Origin: CAVQCA01 sp963710815
GTDB taxonomy: Bacteria > Pseudomonadota > Gammaproteobacteria > UBA9214
Length of the DNA: 64,000 nt
Assembly (NCBI GenBank): GCA_963710815.1
Contig: CAVQCA010000135.1
Coordinates: 1-64,000, forward strand
Direction of reading: 5' to 3'
Part shown: in pieces, positions 7,355 through 16,070 of the stretch
Numbering within the stretch: position 1 is the first letter of the stretch
Layout of the letters: every line of letters begins with the position of its first letter
Notes under the pieces: generated by a model
Told to the model about the DNA's origin: nothing
The model's input: the letters and a program-made list of their open reading frames with translations, nothing else
Databases searched by the model: none
Translations under genes and position numbers: made by a program

Positions 7355-9250
7355 ATGACCGTAATGGACAGGACCTTTGATGTGATCGTTGTCGGCGGCG
7401 GGCATGCCGGAACCGAGGCCGCGCTCGCTTCCGCACGCCTGGGTGCCAGCACACTGTTGCTGACTCACAACGTCGAAACGCTCGGTCAAATGAGCTGCAA
7501 CCCCGCCATCGGCGGTATCGGCAAGAGCCACCTCGTCAAGGAGATCGATGCGCTCGGCGGCCTCATGGCGCGGGCCGCCGATCACGCCGGCATCCACTTT
7601 CGCGTGCTCAACGCCAGCAAGGGGCCGGCCGTACGCGCCACCCGGGCACAGGCGGACCGAATGCTGTACAAGCAGTATGTTCGCGGCGTGCTGGAGAATC
7701 AGACAAATCTCGGTATTTTTCAGCAGGCGGTGGATGACCTGGTAGTCACGGGCGGGCGCGTCACCGGCGTGGTCACGCAGATGGGTTTGCGCTTCAATGC
7801 CCGCGCCGTGGTACTGACGGTGGGCACTTTCCTGGGCGGGTGCATACATATCGGACCGAAGAACCACGCGGGCGGTCGTGCCGGCGACCCCCCCGCCAAT
7901 GCCCTGGCCGCCCGGCTGCGCGAACTGCCGTTGCGGGTGGGGCGTCTGAAGACGGGTACACCGCCGCGCATCGACGGGCGCAGCATCGATTACAGCCGCC
8001 TGCAGGAACAGCAGGGTGACGAGCCGGTACCGGTGATGTCCTGTCTCGGCTGCCCGGGCGATCACCCGCGCCAGGTGTCCTGCCATATCACCCGCACCAA
8101 TGAACGCACCCATGACATCATCCGGGGCGGTTTGTCCGAATCACCGATGTATTCCGGCGCCATTCAGGGAACGGGACCGCGCTACTGCCCGTCGATCGAA
8201 GACAAGGTGGTGCGCTTTGCCGACAAGACCTCCCATCAGATCTTCGTGGAACCGGAAGGCCTGAACACCCACGAGGTGTATCCCAACGGGATATCCACCA
8301 GCCTGTCCTATCCGGTCCAGGAGGCGCTGGTGCGCTCCATCGTCGGGTTCGAACACGCGCATATCACCCGTCCGGGCTACGCCATCGAATATGACTTCTT
8401 CGATCCGCGCGACCTGCGGACTTCCCTGGAGACCCGCGACATCGAGGGATTGTTCTTCGCGGGACAGATCAACGGCACCACCGGTTATGAAGAGGCCGCC
8501 GCACAGGGCCTGATTGCCGGATTGAATGCGGCCCGCCAGGTACAGGGCAGTTCCCCGTGGACGCCGCGGCGTGATGAGGCCTATATCGGGGTATTGATCG
8601 ATGACCTGACCACGCGCGGAACCAGCGAGCCGTACCGGATGTTCACCAGTCGCGCCGAATACCGCTTGCTGCTGCGCGAGGACAATGCCGATCTGCGCCT
8701 AACCCCGCGCGGGCGGGAGCTGGGTCTGGTCGACGAACACCGCTGGAGGCTCTACAGTGAGCAGCACGCCGCGATTGTCGCCGAGCAGCGGCGCCTGCAG
8801 GGGTTGCTGCTGCGCCCCGACAGCGGACCGGGCGCCGTGCTCTCCGCGTGGCTGGAGAAACCACTCGCACGCGAACAGCGTGCCTATGAACTGCTGCGTC
8901 GCCCCGGGGTGCGTTATGCCGATCTCATGGCCGTCGAGGGCATCGGTCCGGGCGTGGTCGATGCCCGGGTCGCCGGGCAGATCGAGATCCAGGCGCGGTA
9001 TTCCGGCTACCTCGAACGCCAGCAGGCGGAGATCCACCGCCAGCATCGTCAACAGGAACAAGCCCTGCCGGCGGATTTCGATTACAATGCGGTCCGGGGG
9101 CTTTCCAGCGAGGTGTGCGAGAAATTGCAGACGGTGAGGCCGCAGACCATCGGACAGGCGTCACGCATTCCGGGCATCACGCCCGCTGCCGTGTCGCTGT
9201 TGCTGATTCACCTGCGGAAACGGGGCCATGTCATACACCAGGGCGCCTGA
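7355..9250 (+). CDS. mnmG: tRNA uridine-5-carboxymethylaminomethyl modification enzyme MnmG
   Basis: This 631-residue FAD protein works with MnmE to form cmnm5 at the wobble uridine of several tRNAs. The N-terminal dinucleotide-binding motif VIVVGGGHAGTEAALAS and the family blocks SCNPAIGGIGKSHLVKEIDA and LKTGTPPRIDG are intact, as is the C-terminal helical GidA domain that contacts MnmE. Length matches the family. It heads a run in the same direction with rsmG, parA and parB, the classical origin-proximal order. MnmE is not in the window. Confidence 0.98.
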   Translation: MTVMDRTFDVIVVGGGHAGTEAALASARLGASTLLLTHNVETLGQMSCNPAIGGIGKSHLVKEIDALGGLMARAADHAGIHFRVLNASKGPAVRATRAQADRMLYKQYVRGVLENQTNLGIFQQAVDDLVVTGGRVTGVVTQMGLRFNARAVVLTVGTFLGGCIHIGPKNHAGGRAGDPPANALAARLRELPLRVGRLKTGTPPRIDGRSIDYSRLQEQQGDEPVPVMSCLGCPGDHPRQVSCHITRTNERTHDIIRGGLSESPMYSGAIQGTGPRYCPSIEDKVVRFADKTSHQIFVEPEGLNTHEVYPNGISTSLSYPVQEALVRSIVGFEHAHITRPGYAIEYDFFDPRDLRTSLETRDIEGLFFAGQINGTTGYEEAAAQGLIAGLNAARQVQGSSPWTPRRDEAYIGVLIDDLTTRGTSEPYRMFTSRAEYRLLLREDNADLRLTPRGRELGLVDEHRWRLYSEQHAAIVAEQRRLQGLLLRPDSGPGAVLSAWLEKPLAREQRAYELLRRPGVRYADLMAVEGIGPGVVDARVAGQIEIQARYSGYLERQQAEIHRQHRQQEQALPADFDYNAVRGLSSEVCEKLQTVRPQTIGQASRIPGITPAAVSLLLIHLRKRGHVIHQGA

Positions 9251-9272
9251 TGCGATCGAGCACATGAGATAA

Positions 9273-9953
9273 ATGCACAGCCGCAGATTCACACCCAGGG
9301 GGCAGCAGCAAAGATTCGTGCAGCCGGAAGACCTGCTCGAGGACGGCATTTACGATCTCGGGCTGGAAGAGCGTCTGGCCGGCGACAGTCGGCTGATGGA
9401 GTACATCACCGAGCTCATGAACTGGAACCGGGTCTACAATCTGACCTCGGTGCGCAAGCCGGCCGAGATCGTAACCCGCCACATCCTCGACAGTTTGTCG
9501 ATTCTGCCCTATCTCGAGGGCCGCCGGGTGCTGGATATCGGCACGGGTGCGGGTTTGCCGGGCATCCCCCTGGCCATCGCCTGTCCGGAACGGGAATTTG
9601 TCCTGCTGGACAGCAGCAGCAAGAAACTGCGCTTCGTCCAGCAGACGCTGGCCATACTGAAACTGGACAACGTCTCGCTTGAGCGTGCGCGCATCGAGGA
9701 TTATCGCCCGCAGGAGCGTTTCGACAGCGTGGTGTGCCGCGCCTTCTCGGAGCTGCGGGAACTCTACCGGCATACGGCCCGCCTGTGCACTGGTGCAGGG
9801 CGGGTGCTGGCCATGAAGGGTATCTATCCCGTGGCGGAGATCGAAGCCCTGGAGGACCGGAATGTGATCGAGCAGGTGGTTTCCCTCACGGTTCCCGGAC
9901 TCGAGGCGGAACGCCACCTGGTGTGCATGCTGGCCCCTCCGGCCGGCGACTGA
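9273..9953 (+). CDS. rsmG: 16S rRNA (guanine527-N7)-methyltransferase RsmG
   Basis: This SAM-dependent methyltransferase modifies G527 of 16S rRNA. The SAM-binding motif VLDIGTGAGLPGIPLAI and the following LLDSSSKKLRFVQ are diagnostic. The ATG at 9273 gives 226 residues. An in-frame GTG at 9318 would give 211, closer to the usual family length, and the first 15 residues look unconserved, so the true start may be the GTG. It follows mnmG by 22 bp and precedes parA by 18 bp. Confidence 0.97.
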   Translation: MHSRRFTPRGQQQRFVQPEDLLEDGIYDLGLEERLAGDSRLMEYITELMNWNRVYNLTSVRKPAEIVTRHILDSLSILPYLEGRRVLDIGTGAGLPGIPLAIACPEREFVLLDSSSKKLRFVQQTLAILKLDNVSLERARIEDYRPQERFDSVVCRAFSELRELYRHTARLCTGAGRVLAMKGIYPVAEIEALEDRNVIEQVVSLTVPGLEAERHLVCMLAPPAGD

Positions 9954-9971
9954 GGTTCTCAAAGAGGCAGC

Positions 9972-10808
9972 ATGGGAAGAATACTGGCGGTTACCAATCA
10001 GAAAGGCGGCGTGGGCAAGACCACGACCAGCGTGAATTTCGCCGCCTCTCTGTCCCAGACCGGGCGCCGTGTCCTGCTCGTCGACCTGGATGCCCAGGGC
10101 AATGCCACGATGGGCAGCGGCTGCGACAAACACGCCGTCATCAAGACCGGTTATGACCTGCTGCTCGGCCATGCCTCCATACACGATGTCATCGTCTATG
10201 CCGCGGAGGCCGGTTATGACCTGATGCCGGGCAATGGCGACCTGACGGCCGCCGAGGTCGAACTGATGGCGCGCGATGACCGCGAGCGCCGGCTGCGTTC
10301 CGCGCTTACCTATGTGCAGAACGATTACGACGTCATCATCATCGACTGTCCCCCGTCGCTGAGCATGCTGACCATCAATGCCCTGACGGCCGCACACAGC
10401 GTCATCATACCGATACAGTGCGAATACTATGCCCTGGAAGGTCTCTCGGCACTGCTCGAGACGGTCGAACAGGTGCGTGTCAGCGTCAATCCAGAACTGG
10501 AGATCGAGGGACTGCTGCGCACCATGTACGACGCTCGCAACAATCTCGCCAACGACGTTTCGGCGCAGTTGCAGCAGCACTTCGGAGACAAGGTGTACCG
10601 CACGATTATTCCCCGCAACGTGCGGCTCGCCGAAGCGCCCAGTCATGGGCTGCCGGTGCTGCGCTATGATCATAACTCGCGCGGGGCGGCCGCCTATCTG
10701 GCGATGGCCGGTGAATACCTGCGCCGGCATCAGGCGCCGGGTTATGCCTCGCCGGAGACCCAGGGCAGCGAAGACGAACGCGCCGACATACAACCGACAC
10801 AGCATTGA
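9972..10808 (+). CDS. parA: Chromosome partitioning ATPase ParA (Soj)
   Basis: This 278-residue protein has the deviant Walker A motif KGGVGKTTTS at residues 11-20, VDLDAQGNAT and IIDCPPSLSMLTINAL, typical of chromosomal ParA/Soj. It uses ATP-dependent nonspecific DNA binding to move ParB-parS complexes after replication. It sits directly downstream of rsmG and upstream of parB, as in Pseudomonas. The C-terminal 20 residues are acidic and poorly conserved. Confidence 0.97.
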   Translation: MGRILAVTNQKGGVGKTTTSVNFAASLSQTGRRVLLVDLDAQGNATMGSGCDKHAVIKTGYDLLLGHASIHDVIVYAAEAGYDLMPGNGDLTAAEVELMARDDRERRLRSALTYVQNDYDVIIIDCPPSLSMLTINALTAAHSVIIPIQCEYYALEGLSALLETVEQVRVSVNPELEIEGLLRTMYDARNNLANDVSAQLQQHFGDKVYRTIIPRNVRLAEAPSHGLPVLRYDHNSRGAAAYLAMAGEYLRRHQAPGYASPETQGSEDERADIQPTQH

Positions 10809-10840
10809 TCGCCGCACGCACCGGGGGTAGAGACAGACAC

Positions 10841-11779
10841 ATGGCAAGTAAAAAACGTGGACTTGGGCGCGGCCTGGACGCATTGCTCGGCCCCTCGACA
10901 CGCAGTCCCCGGCAGCCCGAAAATGACCCGGGGCACATCGCGGGTGCACCGGAGGCGGCAGCCGTGGCGGCGCCGGTGGCCGAGATCCGCGATTCTGACG
11001 GGGCATTGCGCAGCCTCCCCGTTGATATCATCCAGCGCGGCCGCTACCAGCCGCGCGTCGACATGCATCCCGATTCCCTGCAGGAACTGGCCGACTCCAT
11101 CCGCGAGCAGGGTGTGGTGCAGCCGATCGTGGTGCGCGGTATCGGCGAGGGGCGCTACGAAATCATTGCCGGCGAACGCCGCTGGCGCGCCGCCCAGCAG
11201 GCCGGACTGCACGAAATACCGGCGCTCATCCGCGATGTCGAGGACCGCGCCGCCATCGCCATCGCGCTGATCGAAAATATTCAGCGTGAAAATCTCAATC
11301 CCCTGGAGGAGTCGCGCGCCCTGAAACGCCTGATCGAGGAGTTCGAAATGACCCACGAACAGGCGGCCCAGGCCGTGGGACGTTCACGGGTGGCCGTATC
11401 CAACCTGCTGCGGCTGCTGGATCTCGAGGAGGCGGTCAAGGGGATGGTCGAGCGCGGCGAACTGGAGATGGGGCATGCGCGCGCCCTGCTGGCGCTGAGC
11501 GGAGACCGGCAGGTGGAGGCCGCACGTCAGGTCATCGTCGGCGGACTGACGGTACGCGCCACCGAACGCCTGGTGCAGGAGCTGCAGCGTCCGCACGGTC
11601 ATCACCGGTCGCCCACCAGGCCTTCCAGGGATCCGGATATCCAGCGCCTGGAAGCCCGTTTGTCGGATCGCCTGGGCGCCAGAGTACAGGTTCGCCACGG
11701 CAACGGCGGCAAGGGCCGGCTGGAGATCCATTACAACAGCCTCGATGAGCTCGATGGCATCCTCGATCATATTAAATGA
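10841..11779 (+). CDS. parB: Chromosome partitioning protein ParB (Spo0J)
   Basis: This 312-residue protein begins with the typical KKRGLGRGLDALLG. It contains the ParB CTPase core (IIAGERRWRAAQQAG, ALIENIQRENLNPLEESRA), the parS-binding helix-turn-helix (AQAVGRSRVAVSNLLRLL) and a C-terminal dimerisation domain. The ATG at 10841 was chosen because family conservation begins there; an in-frame TTG lies at 10805. I found no parS palindrome in the window, so binding sites should lie elsewhere near the origin. Confidence 0.97.
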   Translation: MASKKRGLGRGLDALLGPSTRSPRQPENDPGHIAGAPEAAAVAAPVAEIRDSDGALRSLPVDIIQRGRYQPRVDMHPDSLQELADSIREQGVVQPIVVRGIGEGRYEIIAGERRWRAAQQAGLHEIPALIRDVEDRAAIAIALIENIQRENLNPLEESRALKRLIEEFEMTHEQAAQAVGRSRVAVSNLLRLLDLEEAVKGMVERGELEMGHARALLALSGDRQVEAARQVIVGGLTVRATERLVQELQRPHGHHRSPTRPSRDPDIQRLEARLSDRLGARVQVRHGNGGKGRLEIHYNSLDELDGILDHIK

Positions 11780-11798
11780 CCGGCTTCAGCGGGGTTTA

Positions 11799-11828
11799 TT
11801 GACCCCCCCCGACAAGCGTACTTATAAT
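11799..11828 (+). promoter_or_regulatory. Sigma-70 promoter of the atp operon
   Basis: TTGACC (-35, 11799-11804) and TATAAT (-10, 11823-11828) are separated by 18 bp, a near-consensus sigma-70 promoter immediately upstream of the ATP synthase genes. Transcription should start near 11835. The only in-frame ATG for AtpI (11827) overlaps this -10 box and cannot be in the transcript, which affects the start choice for that gene. Confidence 0.75.
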
Positions 11829-11913
11829 GCCGCGCTGCCCTCCGGACTGCGGCAGCGTCCCGGGGTGGCCCGGGCCGGCATCGGCAGTTTGGCGTCGGGG
11901 GGAATGTAACTTA

Positions 11914-12303
11914 CTGAGTTTACGACAGATTGCTGGGTCTTTTTTAAGCCGGATCCGCAGGGTTTTACTGGCCCAGCTGCTGCTGGTACTGTTGGCCTCG
12001 GTCGTATTTCTCGTGAAATCCGGGGGCTTCCAGGCGGGTTCCGCCGGCTTCGGCGGGATGATCGCCCTTGCCAATGTCCTGCTGCTCGAATGGCGCCGTC
12101 ACCGCACTGACCAGGGTCGCGCCATCGATGCAAGGCAAAGTCTCCGGGTGTTATATCGCAGTGCACTGGAACGCATGCTGCTGGTGGGGCTGCTGGTGGC
12201 GCTGGGTCTGGGCGTCCTGGACCTCGACCCGCTCGCGTTGCTGACGGGATTCATTGTGGGCCAGATGGCCCTGTTACTGACGGGAACACACAGGACTGAT
12301 TGA
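11914..12303 (+). CDS. atpI: ATP synthase protein I (AtpI)
   Basis: This small four-helix membrane protein precedes the Fo genes and helps assemble the c-ring in characterised systems. The frame is open from 11827, but that ATG lies inside the promoter -10 box. The nearest usable initiation site is a CTG at 11914, about 10 bases after a GGGGGGA stretch, giving 129 residues (LSLRQIAGSF onward), the normal AtpI length. The conserved helix pair with FGGMIALANVLLLEWR is present. The start is therefore inferred to be non-ATG. The stop overlaps an in-frame TTG just ahead of atpB. Confidence 0.85.
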   Translation: MSLRQIAGSFLSRIRRVLLAQLLLVLLASVVFLVKSGGFQAGSAGFGGMIALANVLLLEWRRHRTDQGRAIDARQSLRVLYRSALERMLLVGLLVALGLGVLDLDPLALLTGFIVGQMALLLTGTHRTD

Positions 12304-12308
12304 CTGAC

Positions 12309-13151
12309 ATGTCAACCGAGACCATCACCGCTGCGGAGTATATCCATCATCATCTGCAGAATCTGACCTTCGGCCAGCATCCGGACGGTTCATGGGGCAT
12401 CGCCCATGGCATGGCGGAGGCGAAGGCCATGGGCTTCTGGGCCGTGCACATCGATACCATGGCTTTTTCCATCATTCTCGGCGTGCTGTTCCTGTATTTT
12501 TTCCACAAGGCGGCCCGCCAGGCCACGGCGGATGTGCCGGGCGGCCTGCAGAACTTCGTCGAATGGATCGTCGAGTTCATCGAAGACAGCGTCAGGGGAT
12601 CGTTCAGCGGCCGGAACGCCATCGTCGCGCCGCTGGCCCTGACCATCTTCATCTGGATCTTCCTGATGAACTTCATGGACCTCATCGCGGTGGACTTCTT
12701 CCCGCAGCTCGCGCATCTGCTCGGAATTCCCTACCTTCGGGTGGTGCCGACCGCCGACCCCAATGCAACCTTCGGCATGGCCTTCGGTGTGTTTTTCCTG
12801 ATTCTTTATTACAGCATCAAGATCAAGGGGATCGGCGGCTTCGCCGGTGAACTGGCGTTCCAGCCGTTCGGCAAACTCGGCCTGCCGGTCAATCTGCTGC
12901 TGGAGGGCGTCAACCTCATATCGAAGCCGATTTCACTGTCCCTGCGACTGTTCGGCAACATGTATGCCGGCGAGATGATCTTCATCCTGATCGCCATCAT
13001 GTACAGCGCGGGCTGGATGCTGGGCACCTTCGGCGGCCTGCTGCAGGTCGGCTGGGCGATCTTCCATATCCTGATCGTCACCCTGCAGGCATTCATCTTC
13101 ATGACGCTGACCATCGTGTACCTGGACATGGCGCATCAGGAACATCACTGA
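12309..13151 (+). CDS. atpB: ATP synthase Fo subunit a
   Basis: This 280-residue integral membrane subunit forms the two half-channels for protons against the c-ring. The essential arginine is in the conserved block LSLRLFGNMYAGEMIF, and the C-terminal helix LQAFIFMTLTIVYLDMA is typical. The start at ATG 12309 is 6 bp after the atpI stop. Length and order match the gammaproteobacterial family. Confidence 0.98.
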   Translation: MSTETITAAEYIHHHLQNLTFGQHPDGSWGIAHGMAEAKAMGFWAVHIDTMAFSIILGVLFLYFFHKAARQATADVPGGLQNFVEWIVEFIEDSVRGSFSGRNAIVAPLALTIFIWIFLMNFMDLIAVDFFPQLAHLLGIPYLRVVPTADPNATFGMAFGVFFLILYYSIKIKGIGGFAGELAFQPFGKLGLPVNLLLEGVNLISKPISLSLRLFGNMYAGEMIFILIAIMYSAGWMLGTFGGLLQVGWAIFHILIVTLQAFIFMTLTIVYLDMAHQEHH

Positions 13152-13191
13152 TTTCGAATTTTTGAACAGCACGTTACCTTAGGAGAGAAAC

Positions 13192-13428
13192 ATGGAAAAC
13201 GCTTTACTCTATATCGCAGGCGCTCTCATGATGGGCCTGGGCGCGCTGGGTGCGGCGGTTGGCATCGGCATCCTCGGCGGACGTTTCCTGGAAGGCGCCG
13301 CCCGCCAGCCGGAACTCATACCGATGCTGCGCACACAGTTCTTCATCGTCATGGGTCTGGTTGACGCCGTGCCGATGATCGCCGTGGGTATCGCACTGTA
13401 TATTCTGTTTGCCGTGGTTGGTGGTTAA
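13192..13428 (+). CDS. atpE: ATP synthase Fo subunit c
   Basis: This 78-residue helical hairpin forms the rotating ring. Helix 1 is glycine-rich (LGALGAAVGIGILGG), the polar loop is ARQPEL, and helix 2 carries the ion-binding aspartate in MGLVDAVPMIAVGIALY. The residues around this Asp resemble proton-type rings and show no Na+-binding signature. A strong ribosome-binding site (TTAGGAGAG) precedes the ATG, fitting the high copy number needed. Confidence 0.98.
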   Translation: MENALLYIAGALMMGLGALGAAVGIGILGGRFLEGAARQPELIPMLRTQFFIVMGLVDAVPMIAVGIALYILFAVVGG

Positions 13429-13464
13429 CCGCTTTTCATTGTTTGAGCCAGCAGAGATTCTGAC

Positions 13465-13935
13465 ATGAATATCAATGCCACCCTGATTGGTCAGGCAATC
13501 GCCTTTTTCCTGTTCGTCGTATTCTGCATGAAATACATATGGCCGCCGATTACGCAAGCACTGCAGGAGCGCAAGAAGAAAATTGCCGACGGTCTGGCGG
13601 CTGCCGAACGCGGCAAGCACGAGAAGCAGCTCGCCGATGAGCGCGCCTTGGAAATCCTCCGCGAAGCCAGGGAGCAGGCCGGCGAGATTATCAATCGGGC
13701 GGAAAAGCGCGCCGGTGAAATTATCGATGAAGCGAAGGTTGACGCGAGGGAGGAGGGCAGCCGCCTGCTGACCGCCTCGCGCGCCGAGATCGAACAGGAG
13801 ATCAACCGGGCCAGGGAAGAGCTGCGCGGACAGGTGGTCTCACTGGCGATACTGGGCGCGGGCAAGGTACTGCAGCGCGAGGTGGATAAGACGGCGCACG
13901 CCGAACTGCTCACCCAGCTGGCCGCAGAGATCTAG
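13465..13935 (+). CDS. atpF: ATP synthase Fo subunit b
   Basis: This 156-residue stator subunit has a single N-terminal membrane helix (IGQAIAFFLFVVFCMKYIWPPI) followed by a long charged alpha-helix that dimerises and reaches up to F1. Length and hydrophobicity match subunit b of Escherichia coli. It lies between atpE and atpH, 11 bp before the latter. Confidence 0.97.
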   Translation: MNINATLIGQAIAFFLFVVFCMKYIWPPITQALQERKKKIADGLAAAERGKHEKQLADERALEILREAREQAGEIINRAEKRAGEIIDEAKVDAREEGSRLLTASRAEIEQEINRAREELRGQVVSLAILGAGKVLQREVDKTAHAELLTQLAAEI

Positions 13936-13946
13936 GGAGCATCACC

Positions 13947-14483
13947 ATGGCTGAAATACTTACCGTCGCGCGTCCCTACGCCCAGGCCGCGTTCCAGTTC
14001 GCGAATGCACATCAGGCCCTCGGGCAGTGGTCCGGTATGCTGGAGTTGCTGGCGTTCGTCGCCGTTGACCCGGAGATGACGGCATTGATCGAAAATCCAC
14101 GCATGACAGACACGCAGCTCGCCGAGTTATTCATCAGCATCGGCACCGACCGGCTGGATGACAATTGCCATAACTTCATCCGCCTGCTGGCCGAGAACCG
14201 GCGCCTGAGGCTGCTGCCGGAGATCGCGACCCTGTTCGAGATCCAGCGCCGGGAATCCGAGCGTTCCATATGCGCCAAACTCATTACGGCGTTTCCCGCC
14301 ACCGAGGCGCAGCAGGCGGCAGTCACGGCCGCGCTGAAACAGCGACTGGGACTCGATGTCGAACTCGAATGCAGGACGGATTCATCACTGATCGGCGGCG
14401 CCATCATTCGCGCCGGAGACCTGGTTATCGACGGTTCAGTACGCGGCAAGCTCGAACGCCTGGGCAATTCACTGAGCCATTAA
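13947..14483 (+). CDS. atpH: ATP synthase F1 subunit delta
   Basis: This 178-residue subunit links the stator b dimer to the top of the alpha3beta3 head. The N-terminus (ILTVARPYAQAAFQFA) and the C-terminal GGAIIRAGDLVIDGSVRGKL block are family signatures. It is co-directional within the operon and 12 bp before atpA. Confidence 0.97.
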   Translation: MAEILTVARPYAQAAFQFANAHQALGQWSGMLELLAFVAVDPEMTALIENPRMTDTQLAELFISIGTDRLDDNCHNFIRLLAENRRLRLLPEIATLFEIQRRESERSICAKLITAFPATEAQQAAVTAALKQRLGLDVELECRTDSSLIGGAIIRAGDLVIDGSVRGKLERLGNSLSH

Positions 14484-14495
14484 GAGGACTACACA

Positions 14496-16037
14496 ATGCA
14501 ACTCAACCCCACTGAAATCAGTGAACTGATCAAGCGACGCATCGAGAAGTTCGAATCCGTCTCCGAGGCGCGCACCGAGGGGACGGTGGTCAGCCTGACC
14601 GACGGCATCGCCCGCATCCACGGGCTGGCCGATGTCATGCAGGGCGAGATGCTCGAGTTCCCGGGAAATATTTTCGGCATGGCGCTCAACCTCGAGCGCG
14701 ATTCCGTCGGCGCGGTGATCCTGGGTGCATACGAGACGATCTCCGAAGGCGACAGCGTCAAGTGCACCGGCCGCATCCTGGAAGTACCGGTGGGCGAGGC
14801 GCTGCTCGGACGCGTGGTCGACTCGCTCGGCAACCCGATCGACGGCAAGGGTCCGATCGCGGCCACACAGACTTCGCCGATCGAGAAGATCGCCCCCGGC
14901 GTTATCGCGCGCCAGTCCGTATCCCAGCCGGTGCAGACCGGGCTCAAGTCGATCGATTCCATGGTGCCGATCGGGCGCGGCCAGCGTGAGCTGATCATCG
15001 GCGACCGCCAGACCGGCAAGACCGCCGTGGCAATCGACGCGATCATCAACCAGAAGGGCACGGGGATCAAATGCATCTACGTGGCCATCGGCCAGAAGAA
15101 TTCCTCCATCGCCACAGTGGTGCGCAAGCTGGAGGAACACGGCGCCATGGCACACACCATCGTCGTCGCCGCGGCGGCGGCGGAGTCGGCCGCCCTGCAG
15201 TACATCGCGCCCTATTCCGGTTGCGCCATGGGGGAGTTTTTCCGCGATCGGGGCGAAGACGCCCTGATCATCTACGACGATCTCACCAAGCAGGCCTGGG
15301 CCTACCGCCAGGTCTCCCTGTTGCTGCGTCGTCCGCCGGGCCGCGAGGCCTACCCGGGTGACGTGTTTTACCTCCATTCACGCCTGCTGGAGCGCGCCTC
15401 GCGTATCAACGCACACGAAGTGGAGAGGCTCACCAATGGCCAGGTAAAGGACAGAACCGGATCGCTGACCGCCCTGCCGATCATCGAAACCCAGGCCGGT
15501 GACGTATCCGCGTTCGTCCCGACCAATGTAATCTCGATCACCGACGGGCAGATCTTCCTTGAATCCGATCTGTTCAACGCCGGCATCCGTCCGGCCATCA
15601 ACGCCGGTCTGTCAGTGTCGCGCGTCGGTGGCGCGGCACAGACCAAGATCATCAAGAAACTCGGCGGCGGCGTGCGACTGGCGCTGGCGCAGTACCGCGA
15701 GCTGGCCGCATTTGCGCAGTTTGCCTCCGACCTCGACGAGACCACCCGCAAACAGCTGGAGCGCGGCCAGCGCGTTACCGAACTGATGAAGCAGAAGCAG
15801 TACAGCCCGCTCTCCGTCGCGGAAATGGCCGTGTCCCTGTTCGCCGCGGAGCAGGGTTATCTCGATGATGTCGAGATCAAGCGGGTCGTCGATTTTGAGC
15901 ATGCGCTGCATGGGTACATGCGCACCAGCCAGGCGGCACTGATGGACAAGATCAACACAGCGTCTGATTACAACGACGAGATCGCGGCCGGCTTGCGCGC
16001 GGCCATCGAGGATTTCAAGGCCAACAACACCTGGTAG
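14496..16037 (+). CDS. atpA: ATP synthase F1 subunit alpha
   Basis: This 513-residue subunit provides the non-catalytic nucleotide sites of F1 and the arginine finger for beta. Walker A is GDRQTGKTAVA. The block PAINAGLSVSRVGGAAQ contains the conserved arginine, and the C-terminal helical domain is complete. Length equals that of Escherichia coli AtpA. Confidence 0.99.
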   Translation: MQLNPTEISELIKRRIEKFESVSEARTEGTVVSLTDGIARIHGLADVMQGEMLEFPGNIFGMALNLERDSVGAVILGAYETISEGDSVKCTGRILEVPVGEALLGRVVDSLGNPIDGKGPIAATQTSPIEKIAPGVIARQSVSQPVQTGLKSIDSMVPIGRGQRELIIGDRQTGKTAVAIDAIINQKGTGIKCIYVAIGQKNSSIATVVRKLEEHGAMAHTIVVAAAAAESAALQYIAPYSGCAMGEFFRDRGEDALIIYDDLTKQAWAYRQVSLLLRRPPGREAYPGDVFYLHSRLLERASRINAHEVERLTNGQVKDRTGSLTALPIIETQAGDVSAFVPTNVISITDGQIFLESDLFNAGIRPAINAGLSVSRVGGAAQTKIIKKLGGGVRLALAQYRELAAFAQFASDLDETTRKQLERGQRVTELMKQKQYSPLSVAEMAVSLFAAEQGYLDDVEIKRVVDFEHALHGYMRTSQAALMDKINTASDYNDEIAAGLRAAIEDFKANNTW

Positions 16038-16070
16038 CAGTCACCGTAACGAGCACAGAAAGGTCAAGCA

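Noticed and set aside
9950..11800. parS site near parAB
   Set aside because: I looked for the TGTTTCACGTGAAACA / TGTTCCACGTGGAACA palindromes and close variants and saw none here.
14469..15377. Long open frame antisense to atpA
   Set aside because: AtpA is unmistakable; the antisense frame is a by-product of G+C-biased codons and has no start signal.
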